Below are positions 44,993 through 55,404 of a stretch of 64,000 nt of DNA, in pieces. Origin of the DNA: Fen-1298 sp963833465 (GTDB taxonomy: Bacteria; Bacteroidota; Ignavibacteria; UBA10030); assembly GCA_963833465.1 (NCBI GenBank), contig CAWHXW010000003.1, forward strand, positions 930,001 through 994,000. The letters are read 5' to 3'. The translations under genes and the position numbers were made by a program. The notes beneath the pieces are model-generated. The model was not told the origin of the DNA. It worked only from the letters and a program-made list of their open reading frames with translations, and made no database searches. Each line of letters begins with the position of its first letter. Within the stretch, counting starts at the first letter, position 1.

Positions 44993-46327
44993 TTATATAT
45001 AGTCGTTTATGAAAGTTTCAAATAATTCCTGCTTGCCGCTTATTTGTTTTGGTTCTCCATTTTTAATTGCCAAATCACGCAGGTCTTCAAGTTTGAGTTT
45101 GCCTTTTTCAAATTCAGTGCCTTTTCCGGAATCAAAAGATATATAACGTTCGGCGCGCATTTTCTTATACGGTGATTTTGTCAGTACATCGTTGGCAACT
45201 AATAAGGCGCGTGCAAATGCATCCATACCTGCGATATGAGCAATAAAAATATCTTCCAGATCGGTAGAATTGCGGCGGGTTTTAGCATCAAAATTGATTC
45301 CACCTGTTTTAAATCCACCTGCTTCAACAATGACGAGCATGGCTTCAACCAATTCGTAAATATTAATCGGAAACTGATCGGTATCCCAGCCGTTCTGATA
45401 ATCACCGCGGTTAGCGTCAATGCTTCCCAGTAAACCGGCATTTGCCGCCACCTGAAGGTCATGCTGGAAGGTATGTCCTGCAAGCGTTGCATGGTTGACT
45501 TCAACATTTAATTTAAAATCTTTATCAAGATCAAACTGGCGGAGGAATCCAATTACAGTAGCTGCATCAAAGTCATATTGATGTTTCGTTGGTTCCATCG
45601 GTTTGGGTTCGATGTAGAAACATCCTTTGAATCCTTGTTTGCGGCCGTAATCGCGGGCAATAGTAAGAAATCTGCCCAGGTGTTCGATTTCACGTTTCAT
45701 ATTTGTATTCAAAAGACTCATGTAACCTTCGCGGCCTCCCCAGAAAACATAGCCTTCACCACCTAATTTTATAGTAGCATCGATTGCGTTTTTGACTTGC
45801 GTGCCCGCAAAGCATACTGCTTGAAAATCCGGATTTGTTGAAGCGCCGTTCATGTAACGTGGATTTGAGAAAACGTTTGCAGTTCCCCAGAGAAGTTTTA
45901 TTCCAGATGTTTTTTGTTTTTCTTTTGCATACTCTACAATAGCATTCAGATTTTTTTCATACTCTGCAATACTATTTCCTTCATCAATTAAGTCGATATC
46001 ATGAAAACAATAAAAGGGGATTCCGATCTTTGTCATGAATTCAAAAGCTGCATCCATTTTGTTTTTGCCGCGGCTTAAAATATCATTGCCTTCAAACCAT
46101 GGAAAATTCTTTGTGCCGGGCCCGAATGGGTCTCCGCCAGTTCCGCAGAGTGTGTGCCAGTAAGCCATTGCAAAACGAAAGTATTCTTTCATGGTTTTGC
46201 CTGCTATCTTTTTAGTTTCATCATAATATTTGAAAGCCAATGGATTTTTTGATTCACGTCCTTCAAAATGAATTTTTCCGATTTGCGGAAAATATTCTTT
46301 ACTGCCAAGTACTACTTTTGTGCTCAT
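44993..46327 (-). CDS. xylA: Xylose isomerase
   Basis: 444 residues, class II xylose isomerase. Motifs include 'FCFHDIDLIDEG'-type His/Asp ('YCFHDIDLIDEG'), 'YVFWGGREGYMSLLNT', 'YIEPKPMEPTKHQYD' with the metal-binding Glu and Lys, and 'VNHATLAGHTFQHDL' followed by 'GSIDANRGDYQNGWDTDQFP'. It converts D-xylose to D-xylulose in the cytoplasm. xylB ends 5 bases before its ATG, with AAAGGAT inside the xylB end as ribosome site. This gene pair feeds xylulose-5-phosphate into the pentose phosphate route. Confidence 0.97.
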   Translation of the reverse strand: MSTKVVLGSKEYFPQIGKIHFEGRESKNPLAFKYYDETKKIAGKTMKEYFRFAMAYWHTLCGTGGDPFGPGTKNFPWFEGNDILSRGKNKMDAAFEFMTKIGIPFYCFHDIDLIDEGNSIAEYEKNLNAIVEYAKEKQKTSGIKLLWGTANVFSNPRYMNGASTNPDFQAVCFAGTQVKNAIDATIKLGGEGYVFWGGREGYMSLLNTNMKREIEHLGRFLTIARDYGRKQGFKGCFYIEPKPMEPTKHQYDFDAATVIGFLRQFDLDKDFKLNVEVNHATLAGHTFQHDLQVAANAGLLGSIDANRGDYQNGWDTDQFPINIYELVEAMLVIVEAGGFKTGGINFDAKTRRNSTDLEDIFIAHIAGMDAFARALLVANDVLTKSPYKKMRAERYISFDSGKGTEFEKGKLKLEDLRDLAIKNGEPKQISGKQELFETFINDYI

Positions 46328-46332
46328 AAGAG

Positions 46333-47829
46333 TTATCCTTTAGATTGTAAAGTTTGCCGCAAGGCAGACGACCAATACTGATACAATTCTTGATATTCTG
46401 CCAAACGAGAATTTTGTGGTTCTATAATTTTAAGACGTTCAAGTCCTTTAAATGCTTCTTGCCGTGATGCAAAATATTTTAATCCTAATGCTGCTCCGCG
46501 TGCGGCACCTTGAGCGCCGTCGGTATTATATAATTCTATAGACACTCCAGCGGTGTTTGCCAAAGTTTCGGTGAAGATTGGGCCTAAGAACAAATTTGCA
46601 AGACCTGCTCGGAGCACTGTCGGTTTAATAGCCATTTCATGCAAAATATTAATTCCATAGTTGAATGCACATGCGATTCCTTCTTGGACTGCACGAATAA
46701 GATGTGCTTGCGAATGGATATTAAATTGAACATTGAGGAAATGAGCGTCCAATTCGCGATTCTCTAACATCCTTTCTGCACCATTACCAAATGGAAGTAC
46801 GATTACGCCAGCAGAGCCAAGTGGAGCACTTAGAGCAAGTTTATCCAGGCGTGCATATTCAACAGATTGTTGACCGGTAATACGACGAATCCAGCTATTA
46901 GCAATGCCTGTTCCGTTGATACATAATAATACTCCGATCCGTTGCGCATCAGAAGAGTGGTTGACATGGGCAAACGAATTGACACGCGATGCAGAATCGT
47001 ACTTGAGCGTATCGCTGATTCCGTATACAACTCCGGATGTTCCCGCAGTTGCAGCAATTTCACCCGGTTCCATTACATTCAATGAAAGAGCGTTATTGGG
47101 TTGATCACCTGCACGATAAGTGATAGGAATTCCTTCCGGTAAGCCAAGCTCATGTGATGCTGAACGATTGATACGGCACTGTTCTCCAAATGTCGAAGTA
47201 AGCTGAGGAACAAGATTTGTTTCAATACCATATTCCTTAAGCAAAAAAGTTGCGATGGAATTTTTTTTGAAATCCCACATAATACCTTCGGACAAACCTG
47301 ACGGAGTAGTTGTTGCCTCTCCGGTCAGCCGCATAGCAATATAATCGCCAGGCAGCATAAACTTATTTATCTTTTCATAAATTTCTGGCTCATTATCTTT
47401 AACCCATTTCAATTTTGATGCCGTAAAATTCCCCGGTGAATTTAAAAGTGAACTAAGGCATTTTTTCGTGCCGATGGTCTTAAATGCTTTTTTGCCGATT
47501 TCTACTGCTCTGCTATCACACCATATAATAGAGGGACGAATCACTTGCATGTTTTTATCAACAATTACAAGCCCATGCATTTGATAGGAAATGCCAATTG
47601 CAATAATGCTGTCTTTCTTAATGTTGGAGGCAGAAATTATTTCAGACGTAGCAAGTTTTAGATTTTCCCACCACATGGCTGGATCCTGTTCAGCCCAGCC
47701 GGATCGAAGCGCTGTGATTGGCATTTCAGTTTTTGGAGAAAAAGCACTGGCTTCAGCTTTGCCCGTCTCTAAATTTAGAAGCGTAGCTTTTACAGAAGAA
47801 CTTCCGACATCATACCCAAGTGTGAACAT
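46333..47829 (-). CDS. xylB: Xylulokinase
   Basis: 498 residues, FGGY carbohydrate kinase. 'LGYDVGSSSVKATLLNLETG' is the N-terminal phosphate loop, 'SYQMHGLVIVD' and 'RPSIIWCDSRA' mark xylulokinases, and 'GTSGVVYGIS' with 'GTGIANSWIRRI' are the later ATP-site elements. It phosphorylates D-xylulose. It is coupled to xylA (5-base gap) and follows lacI by 117 bases that contain no terminator but are AT-rich and could hold its own promoter. Length is normal. Confidence 0.96.
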   Translation of the reverse strand: MFTLGYDVGSSSVKATLLNLETGKAEASAFSPKTEMPITALRSGWAEQDPAMWWENLKLATSEIISASNIKKDSIIAIGISYQMHGLVIVDKNMQVIRPSIIWCDSRAVEIGKKAFKTIGTKKCLSSLLNSPGNFTASKLKWVKDNEPEIYEKINKFMLPGDYIAMRLTGEATTTPSGLSEGIMWDFKKNSIATFLLKEYGIETNLVPQLTSTFGEQCRINRSASHELGLPEGIPITYRAGDQPNNALSLNVMEPGEIAATAGTSGVVYGISDTLKYDSASRVNSFAHVNHSSDAQRIGVLLCINGTGIANSWIRRITGQQSVEYARLDKLALSAPLGSAGVIVLPFGNGAERMLENRELDAHFLNVQFNIHSQAHLIRAVQEGIACAFNYGINILHEMAIKPTVLRAGLANLFLGPIFTETLANTAGVSIELYNTDGAQGAARGAALGLKYFASRQEAFKGLERLKIIEPQNSRLAEYQELYQYWSSALRQTLQSKG

Positions 47830-47946
47830 TTCTTTCCTATGATAATTTATAATGAATAATTAATAATGCTCTTAAAAAGAAACCAAACGGCTTAAATTCT
47901 ATTATGAAATATTTTCTGTAATTCTATTATTACAAGATTAGCTTAA

Positions 47947-49026
47947 CTACTTGTGTCTTTTCTTGATTGGATCGGTGTTTAACGGCTGTATTGCTTTTGT
48001 TGATTGTCTGACTATAAACTCGGCATCAAGAACAACATTCTCGACCGGTAAAGTTTTAGATGATTCTATATTTTTGATTAAAATTTCGGTTGCCTTTTTT
48101 CCCAATTCTAACATAGGGGCGCGGATTGTTGTCAAAGGAACAGGAATGAATCTCGAAAAAGGAATATCATCATTACCGACAACGGAAATTTCATCCGGTA
48201 TTTTGATTCGCATTTCATTCAAAGCTGAAATAACACCAAGAGCGACAAGATCGTTGTAACAAACGATAGCCGTGGGATAATCTTTCCGATTTCTATCCTT
48301 GAAATATTCTAGACATTTATTATAGCCATCAACAAGATGGGCTCCTGTAGAAATTATCATCTCGTTGCTGAATGCAAAATGACTTTCGCTGTATGCACGA
48401 CGGAACCCGTCAATTCTTTCGTAAGTATGAGAAGCATGATTAGGACCGGCGAAATGTACGATCTTTGAATGCCCAATGCCCATTAAATACTTGATTGCTT
48501 CTTTAATTGCTTTTATGTTGTCTATGTTTACAACATTGGCTTGGATGCCTTTGACATTTTCTAAAAGTACAAACGGAAAATTGATCATCTTCAAAGTAAA
48601 AAGGTGTTCTATTTCAGCTGTTCCTTCTAAAACTGGCGCGATGATAGCACCTTTAATGTCTTTTCCGGAAAAACTTTTTATTATTTTTTCTTCAAGTGTA
48701 TGATCTCCTTCCGAGCTGGCAATGCTTACTAAATATCCTTTGCTCTTTGCGTAATCAGTTACGCCCAAAGCAATCGCTGTATAAAATGGATTATCCATTT
48801 CGCGAATAAGAAGACCGATGGTGTCTAAATATGCACCTGTGTCCTTTAAATTCCGAGCGTTTCCATGAGGACGATAATTCAACTCCTTCATCGCGTTTAA
48901 AATAATTTTTCTTGTTTCCTGTCTTACAGTATCTTTTCCGTTGATGACTGCTGAAACAGTCCCGATAGAGACTCCAGCGTAATCGGCAACATTATTAATC
49001 GTAACTCTGGCTGCTTGACTTTTCAT
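47947..49026 (-). CDS. LacI/GalR-family transcriptional regulator
   Basis: 359 residues. N-terminal helix-turn-helix 'TINNVADYAGVSIGTVSAVINGKDTVRQETRKIILNAMKELNY' with the hinge helix 'NARNLK' precedes a periplasmic-binding-protein-like effector domain ('IGLLIREMDNPFYTAIALG ... GAIIAPVLEG ... SVVGNDDIPFSRFIPVPLTTIRAP'). It should repress sugar genes until an inducer binds. It sits at the head of the xylB-xylA-symporter-GH31-GH13 run and divergent to the TonB receptor. Palindromes GCAAACGTTTGC at 49376 (its own promoter region) and TTGCAAACGTTTGCAA at 34356 are likely operators. The inducer is unknown, perhaps a xylo- or manno-sugar. Confidence 0.95.
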   Translation of the reverse strand: MKSQAARVTINNVADYAGVSIGTVSAVINGKDTVRQETRKIILNAMKELNYRPHGNARNLKDTGAYLDTIGLLIREMDNPFYTAIALGVTDYAKSKGYLVSIASSEGDHTLEEKIIKSFSGKDIKGAIIAPVLEGTAEIEHLFTLKMINFPFVLLENVKGIQANVVNIDNIKAIKEAIKYLMGIGHSKIVHFAGPNHASHTYERIDGFRRAYSESHFAFSNEMIISTGAHLVDGYNKCLEYFKDRNRKDYPTAIVCYNDLVALGVISALNEMRIKIPDEISVVGNDDIPFSRFIPVPLTTIRAPMLELGKKATEILIKNIESSKTLPVENVVLDAEFIVRQSTKAIQPLNTDPIKKRHK

Positions 49027-49087
49027 TTTATTATTTGCCGGAAGATTTCATTTTTAAAATCATGATTTTTTAAAATTTATCCAACTA

Positions 49088-49103
49088 ATTGAAACATTTC
49101 AAT
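49088..49103. promoter_or_regulatory. Inverted repeat ATTGAAA-CA-TTTCAAT near lacI
   Basis: Seven-base arms with a two-base centre, 62 bases before the lacI start. It differs from the GCAAACGTTTGC operators and could bind another regulator or be chance in AT-rich DNA. The rest of the 481-base lacI/TonB gap holds runs of A and T, the operator at 49376 and a leader hairpin at 49454. Confidence 0.35.
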
Positions 49104-49375
49104 CTATTTTTAAACTTTTTTAAAGTCAAGAAATTATTTTAATTTTTTTTAATTTGTTATTGCATCAAGAGAAAAATTTACTGATTTTGCTCACGTTCAA
49201 AATTAAGAAGAAAGGAAAGAAAAAATACAGGTTGCTAATAGTTGCTCATTGCTCAGAAATATTTTTAATCTTTTGTGCACCGGGTCCAAAAATTTACCTG
49301 TTTTATAATTTCTTTAAAACATTGAATCAGCGAAAAGGTTTTTCGTATTGAATAATTTTATAGTCTTTAATTACT

Positions 49376-49387
49376 GCAAACGTTTGC
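49376..49387. promoter_or_regulatory. LacI-family operator core
   Basis: GCAAACGTTTGC is a perfect 12-base palindrome shared with the 16-base site at 34356. It lies 121 bases before the TonB receptor start and 350 bases before lacI, so it could control the receptor cassette, lacI, or both. Confidence 0.7.
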
Positions 49388-49453
49388 GATGATTGTTCCT
49401 TTTTTTCAAGATAAGAATTTGATATTGCACAATCTTTATTTTATGTAAAAAAA

Positions 49454-49475
49454 ACCTTCGCTTTGAAGTGAAGGT
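49454..49475 (+). promoter_or_regulatory. 5'-leader hairpin of the TonB receptor gene
   Basis: ACCTTC pairs with GAAGGT, extended by a G-T and CTT/AAG pair to a nine-pair stem with a four-base loop. It ends about 18 bases before the AAGGAG ribosome site (49493-49498), so it may stabilise the mRNA or affect access to the site. Confidence 0.4.
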
Positions 49476-49507
49476 AGTTAATAATAAACTGGAAGGAGAA
49501 GTTGGAT

Positions 49508-52500
49508 ATGAAACAACTGAAGAAGGAGATCACACAAATTCTTCTGCTGACAATAGTATTGACATCTCTGCTTTGGTCGGGGACAACAGGAAAGATTGCT
49601 GGTACTATAACCGATAAAGTTACTGGCGAAGCTCTTATCGGCTCTAACGTTGTTGTTGTCGGAACTTCGTTAGGAGCGGCAGCAGACGTCAATGGTCATT
49701 ATTCTATTTTATATATTCCGCCAGGTACTTATAAAGTTCAAATCTCTTTCATTGGGTATGAAACGGTCATTGTCAATGATGTCCGTGTATATATAGATCA
49801 AACTGCGCATGTGGATGCTGTATTAGGTCAGCAAACAATTAATGCAGAAGAGGTCATAGTCTTAGCCGAAAGAAAAACTATCAAACCAGATGTTGCAACA
49901 AGTGTCGCCGCAATGTCTGATAAAGATGTCGAAGCACTGCCTGCAACCAATGTAGTAACTGCCATTGGCCTGCAAGCAGGTGTTCGCGGAGGTTGGGCTG
50001 GCAGTTTAGGATATGCGTCGCAACCGTCATATGAAACTCAAAACTATACTCGTGGGTCTGTCAGTATTTTAAACGGTTTGAGCATTCGCGGCGGTTCAGG
50101 TGATAACATCCTTTTCATGGTGGATGGCGTTACCATGCGTGACCCCAGAAATAATGACCCATCGACCGACGTAGCTCTGAGCGCTGTACAGGACATTTCT
50201 GTTGAGCGGGGTGGATTCAATGCGGAATATGGACAGGTTCGATCAGGTGTCATTAATGTTACTACAAGAGAAGGCGCTAAAAATAGTTACTTCGGAAGTT
50301 TCCAGACAAGATACAGTTCACCTGCTCCGAAATACTGGCGTGGAGATGGCATTTTAGATCTTCAAGATCCCAATTCCTATGTCTTACGTCCCTTCTTTGA
50401 TCCGGCTGTATGTTGGACCGGAACACAAAATGGTGCATGGGATTCTTATACACAAACTAAATATCCATCCTTTATGGGATGGAACGCTGTTTCGAAAGCA
50501 CTTTGCTCAGACAATGATCCTACTAACGATTTAACACCGTTAGGTGCTCAACGCGCTTTCGAATATGAGACAAGAAAAGTTCAGCCAAATGATCAACCCG
50601 ATTATAATATAGATGCTGCATTTGGCGGTCCGGTTCCTTTTGTGAGTAAAATGCTTGGTGACCTGCGGTTCTTTGCTTCATATCGAAGCTCGCATGAGGA
50701 ATTGTTATTCCCTCTGACGAGACCAGATTACGAAGATTATAACTGGACACTCAAATTGATATCTGATATTACTCCGAATACTAAATTGCAATTGTCAAGT
50801 ATGTTTGGAACAAAATATACAATGAGGCATAACTGGGATGCATCGGGCAATTATTTTTATCCACGATATCCGAGTGATATCGCTAGTGAGATTAACGGAA
50901 TCAATTCTCCATCAGATCTTATTATGGTATTCTCCGATTATAACCTCAGCCCCTCCACTATTTATGAGCATTCGTTAGCCGCCAAAGTTACGCAAACAGT
51001 CAATTCGAAAACTATATTTGAATTTTCTGTTGAAAACTTTGGAAGGAAATATAACACAGAACCGGATAATTATAGGGATACATCGAAAAAAGTTGAAGTA
51101 GTCCCTGGTTTTTATGAAGACTCAAATCCATTTGGCTACTGGCCGTTCGAAAGTGGTAACTCGGTATTAATTGGCTACGGTATGCATGTTTCTAAAGCAC
51201 GTGATTGGACTGTAGTAAATTCAACAACAGTTAAAGCCGATTTAACAAGTCAAGTTAATTTTCAGAATTATATGAAAGGCGGACTTGAGTTCACTTACAA
51301 TGACTTGAACTTTAACTATGGCACTATAACGTCTGGGTCGTTTGGCGAATTATATTCAAGTCGTGTTCAGATGCACGTCTTTCCTGTTACGGGAGCTGCA
51401 TTCGTTCAGGATAAATTAGAGACCAAGGAATTTACTGCCAATCTTGGATTGCGTCTTGATTATTACGACCCACGATCTGCATGGTGGGACATAAATGAAT
51501 TTGACCCGAGCTTCTTCTCGTCATCTTTCAATCCGAATACAGATTTTACGATGGAGAAATTTAAACCGCAATGGCAGTTAAGCCCGCGCCTTGGCATTGC
51601 TCATCCAATTTCAGAGAATTCCAAGTTATTCTTCAATTACGGCCATTTCAGAGAGGTGCCTCAATACGAAAGTCTATTCCGTGTTGAACGCAACGATCAA
51701 AGCCAGATGACGAGTTTTGGCTATCCCGATCTTATTCTGGCTACAACGATTTCTTATGAATTGGGATTTGATCAAGTATTATTTGAAGATTTTTTACTGC
51801 AAATTGCTGCATACTATAATGATATCTCCAACGAGCAGGATTTCACACAATATGTATCATCCATAGCTGGATTTGCATACACAAAATCTACATCCAACCA
51901 TTATCAGGATACACGTGGATTTGAAATCACTCTCCGTAAAACTGTTGGACGCTGGGTGTCTGGGTACGCAAACTACACTTATCAGGTGAACACGCAAGGA
52001 CACTTTGGCGAATCGGAGATTTTTGATAATCCTGCACAACAACAAACATTTAATGATGCAACTACGAATCTTTATCAGGATCGTCCGATTCCACAGCCTT
52101 ATGCTAGAATCAACCTCACATTGATGACCCCGGAAGATTGGGGACCTTTATTTTTGGGGCATAAAATTCTAGGCGGATGGGCGCTTAACACAACTCTCGA
52201 TTGGCAGGATGGCTACTGGACAACATATAATCCTAAAAATGTTGCATCTATAGCATACAACGTTCAGGCAATTGATTTCTACAATACTGCTTTGCGTCTT
52301 GATAAATCTATTGTCATTGGAAAATGCAAATTACAATTATTTATGGACATCAATAATGTTCTAAATACACTTCAATTGTATAATACGGGCGATTTAGGTT
52401 ATATGGAGTCGCTTCACCTTCCAAAGAATGCCGCCTATGATAATATAGTTGGAAATGATAAAGTAGGCGACTATCGCACACCAAGTGTTGCTTGGCAGCC

Positions 52501-52768
52501 AGAGATATATCAAAATACGGTTCAAGGCACTAACCCGCCAGTAGATTTTCGTGCGATATATTATGAGTCTTCAACCGGCATGTACTGGCAGGTGGTGAAA
52601 GATGCTAGTACAGGAATTCTTTCATGGAAGCAAGTTGATCAGGGTAGAATCGATCAGATTAATAAAGATAAAGCATATATCAATATGCCGAATGCTTCCA
52701 CATTCTGGTTCCTCAATCCACGGCAAATTTTCTTCGGTGTAAGATTTAGTATCAATTTCAACGAATAG
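49508..52768 (+). CDS. TonB-dependent receptor with carboxypeptidase-regulatory domain
   Basis: 1086 residues from ATG 49508, with AAGGAG 9 bases upstream; the TTG at 49502 is too close to the site. After a signal peptide, 'GKIAGTITDKVTGEALIGSNVVVVGTSLGAAADVNGHYSI' is the CarbopepD_reg-like domain, then the plug 'LNGLSIRGGSGDNILFMVDGVTMRD ... VQDISVERGGFNAEYGQVRSGVINVTTREG', then a 22-strand-type barrel ending 'QIFFGVRFSINFNE'. It is the receptor type common in Bacteroidota-group lineages. No SusD partner follows; instead come a secreted multi-domain protein, a PorV-like barrel and an IPT/TIG lipoprotein. A LacI-type operator lies upstream, suggesting sugar control. The cargo is unknown. Confidence 0.93.
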   Translation: MKQLKKEITQILLLTIVLTSLLWSGTTGKIAGTITDKVTGEALIGSNVVVVGTSLGAAADVNGHYSILYIPPGTYKVQISFIGYETVIVNDVRVYIDQTAHVDAVLGQQTINAEEVIVLAERKTIKPDVATSVAAMSDKDVEALPATNVVTAIGLQAGVRGGWAGSLGYASQPSYETQNYTRGSVSILNGLSIRGGSGDNILFMVDGVTMRDPRNNDPSTDVALSAVQDISVERGGFNAEYGQVRSGVINVTTREGAKNSYFGSFQTRYSSPAPKYWRGDGILDLQDPNSYVLRPFFDPAVCWTGTQNGAWDSYTQTKYPSFMGWNAVSKALCSDNDPTNDLTPLGAQRAFEYETRKVQPNDQPDYNIDAAFGGPVPFVSKMLGDLRFFASYRSSHEELLFPLTRPDYEDYNWTLKLISDITPNTKLQLSSMFGTKYTMRHNWDASGNYFYPRYPSDIASEINGINSPSDLIMVFSDYNLSPSTIYEHSLAAKVTQTVNSKTIFEFSVENFGRKYNTEPDNYRDTSKKVEVVPGFYEDSNPFGYWPFESGNSVLIGYGMHVSKARDWTVVNSTTVKADLTSQVNFQNYMKGGLEFTYNDLNFNYGTITSGSFGELYSSRVQMHVFPVTGAAFVQDKLETKEFTANLGLRLDYYDPRSAWWDINEFDPSFFSSSFNPNTDFTMEKFKPQWQLSPRLGIAHPISENSKLFFNYGHFREVPQYESLFRVERNDQSQMTSFGYPDLILATTISYELGFDQVLFEDFLLQIAAYYNDISNEQDFTQYVSSIAGFAYTKSTSNHYQDTRGFEITLRKTVGRWVSGYANYTYQVNTQGHFGESEIFDNPAQQQTFNDATTNLYQDRPIPQPYARINLTLMTPEDWGPLFLGHKILGGWALNTTLDWQDGYWTTYNPKNVASIAYNVQAIDFYNTALRLDKSIVIGKCKLQLFMDINNVLNTLQLYNTGDLGYMESLHLPKNAAYDNIVGNDKVGDYRTPSVAWQPEIYQNTVQGTNPPVDFRAIYYESSTGMYWQVVKDASTGILSWKQVDQGRIDQINKDKAYINMPNASTFWFLNPRQIFFGVRFSINFNE

Positions 52769-52788
52769 CAAACAAAAAAGAGATCGCC

Positions 52789-55393
52789 ATGAAAACAGAA
52801 AAAATGAAAATTAGATATCAGCTTCTTATGCTAGCGATGGGCTTTTCGATCTTGATCGGTATTCGTACCGGTTATGCCCAGCAAATTAGATGGCTCCGTA
52901 TTACACCGCTTCAGACACCGGTTAACGAGATAGGAGCTGAATTTGAGAATGAGTTTACTGCTGGAAATAGTAACTTTTTATCCTGGCCCACTCAATACGG
53001 CATCGGTCAAAACACAATCCGCTGCAGAGGGATATGGATAGGATGCAGGAATTTTGACGATCCTGTAGCAGGTAAAATTCTAAACTACAAAGTTATTGAT
53101 TCCGGGCCTCGTACTGGAGCTTACTCAGATAGAATTTTTCCAAAAATATTCAAACTCATTGGAAAAAGAAATCATCCGGCAGTCGTGGTGGATAACCAGC
53201 TTGCATCAGACCTCAATTCATTCGATAACGTGGATCAAATAGATCCAAATTTACCATGTGACCGTGAAGTATATATGAAATTCAATACTTCCATTGGGGT
53301 TACGGTAACGAAAAAAGTTATGGCGTTTGATCAGTCGCACAATGATAATTATAATGTAAAAGATTTCGTTTTTACGAATACAGGTATCTATGATGCGAAT
53401 GGTGATGTCAAGCAACAAACATTAGATTCAGTCTATTTCTATTTCGCTGACAGGTATTCATTTGCCGGAGTAAGCTGCTCAGGATACGGCTTGGGATGGG
53501 GATCTTGGAACTCCACTTGGGGAGAGAGCAATACTAATCGCTCGATTGGAGACGATCCGACAGCACAAGAATACACAGATCCGACTCAATCTACATATCA
53601 ACTAAGAGCCGCCATAACGTGGTACGGTCCGGACTTAGAGCGAACGGCCGTTGCGTATAAAGATGACTGGGGAGATCCGGATCAGCTTGAAACCGGTGAG
53701 TTGGCAGCAGCAAAATATGCTGGAAGTGTAACGTTGCATGCGGATAAAAGTGCAACAGATACATCGGACGATATATGGCAGCCCAGAACAAATAACTTCA
53801 TCAGCGCTGATGGCGCAATAATGAATAAAGATGTAAGTCAGTACCGATCAAACAATTATGGCTACACGCTGGGCGGCATTGACAGATGGTCATCCGGCAG
53901 TACAGCATTATATTCTTGTGGATGATAATTATGCTGCGAATTGGAAAGATCCTGTAAGAAATCTTGGCGGTGGTATTCAGCCGGAGATAGCATACGGTCC
54001 GTATCAAATGGCGCCAGGCGATAGTATTCACATCGTAATGGCAGAAGCTGTGGCTGGCATGTCGTGGGAAAAAGCATGTCTGGTCGGGAGTAATTGGCTC
54101 CAATGGTGGAGAAATTTGCCGAACCCGCCTGCTCTCACAATGCCAGACGGAACCCCGACAACCGATTATAGTTTGTATAAGCGCAGATGGTGTGAAACAG
54201 GATTGGATTCTATTCTGAAAACTTATCACAATGCGGTAAAGAATTATAATTTAAAATACAATATTCCGAAAGCTCCGCCGCCGCCTGATCAATTTACAGT
54301 TACCTCCGGCGGAGACAGAATTCAACTTAGTTGGGCGAACAATGCCGAGAGCGACCCGCACTTTGGCGGATATGTAATATACCGCTCCAAAGGGAATGTG
54401 CTGGATCGAAGAACAATATATGAAAAGATTTTTGAATGCAATAAATCTAATGCCATCGATAATTTTGACGATGTGACTGCGGTAAGGGGGTTCGACTATT
54501 ATTATTATATTCAGTCTAAGGATGACGGCACACAAGATGGAGAGACTCTCTATAGCAGTATGTTCTGGACAGTGACGAATACCTTTGCAACTTTACAACG
54601 GCCAGCAGAACCGCCTTCACCATTTCCTCCGGATGTTCTTACTTCTTTTTGGAAGATGATGGTTCCATATAAAGGAATGTGGTCTGATACTGTCCATTAT
54701 AATCATAATGATATTGTTTCTTTTGGACCCAAAGGAAAGGTTAATAATTATATTTGCCAGTTATCTGTTTTTGATACAACAAAACCAAATGTTGATACTA
54801 GTTGGCAAATGATTGCTCAAGGAGATTCTCTTGCATTTAATAAAGGAGCATGGACGGATAGCGCTGGATATGCTGACTCTACTCATGATATTGTGTCCTA
54901 TAATGGGTTAAGTTATATTTGCAGAAGCAAAATTGCGCGTGATACGATAACTCCAGATATTGATAAAACTCATTGGCAATTACTGAAATCTCAAGGCGCA
55001 TGGATTGCAGGTTCTCATTATAGCGTTGATGATTTTGTTTCTTACAGTAGTAATAATTTCGTTACATTATATGCTATTGCAAGTGGCAAAGGATTGGATT
55101 TAGTTCGTGTTGTACCGAATCCTTATGATATTCGCGGCCGCTTCTTCCAATTTGGTGATCAATCTCAATATGACCAGATTGCATTCTACGGATTGCCGCC
55201 TATAGCCAAACTGAAAATATACACCGAACGAGGTGATTTAATCTGGCAGATGTATCATACGAAAGGCACAGGCGACGAGCTATGGAATTCGACGACTTCA
55301 TCAGGACAGATCGTTGCCAGCGGTATTTATATTCTCTACGTTGAAACGCCCGATGGTCGATCAGTGTTTCGCAAGTTTGTTATCATCAGGTAA
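52789..55393 (+). pseudogene. Large secreted protein with CBM5/12-like modules and sorting tail, frame broken near 53857
   Basis: Two frames (52789-53925 and 53858-55393) make one protein of about 868 codons. The first has a signal peptide ('LMLAMGFSILIGIRTGYAQ') and a beta-rich region. Its frame goes wrong at 'RSNNY', where the second frame supplies 'MATRWAALTDGHPAV ... AYGPYQMAPGDSIHIVMAE', a natural continuation; one extra T at 53856-53857 explains it. Further on come an FnIII-like domain ('IQLSWANNAESDPHFGGYVIYRS'), then three CBM5/12-like repeats ('GMWSDTVHYNHNDIVS', 'GAWTDSAGYADSTHDIVSYNG', 'GAWIAGSHYSVDDFVSY', the third short) and a 'VVPNPYDIRGRF ... SGIYILYVETPDGRS' tail like a type IX sorting domain. 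It starts 20 bases after the receptor. It may be a frameshifted pseudogene or an assembly error. Confidence 0.8.
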
Positions 55394-55404
55394 GGAGATA
55401 ATCA

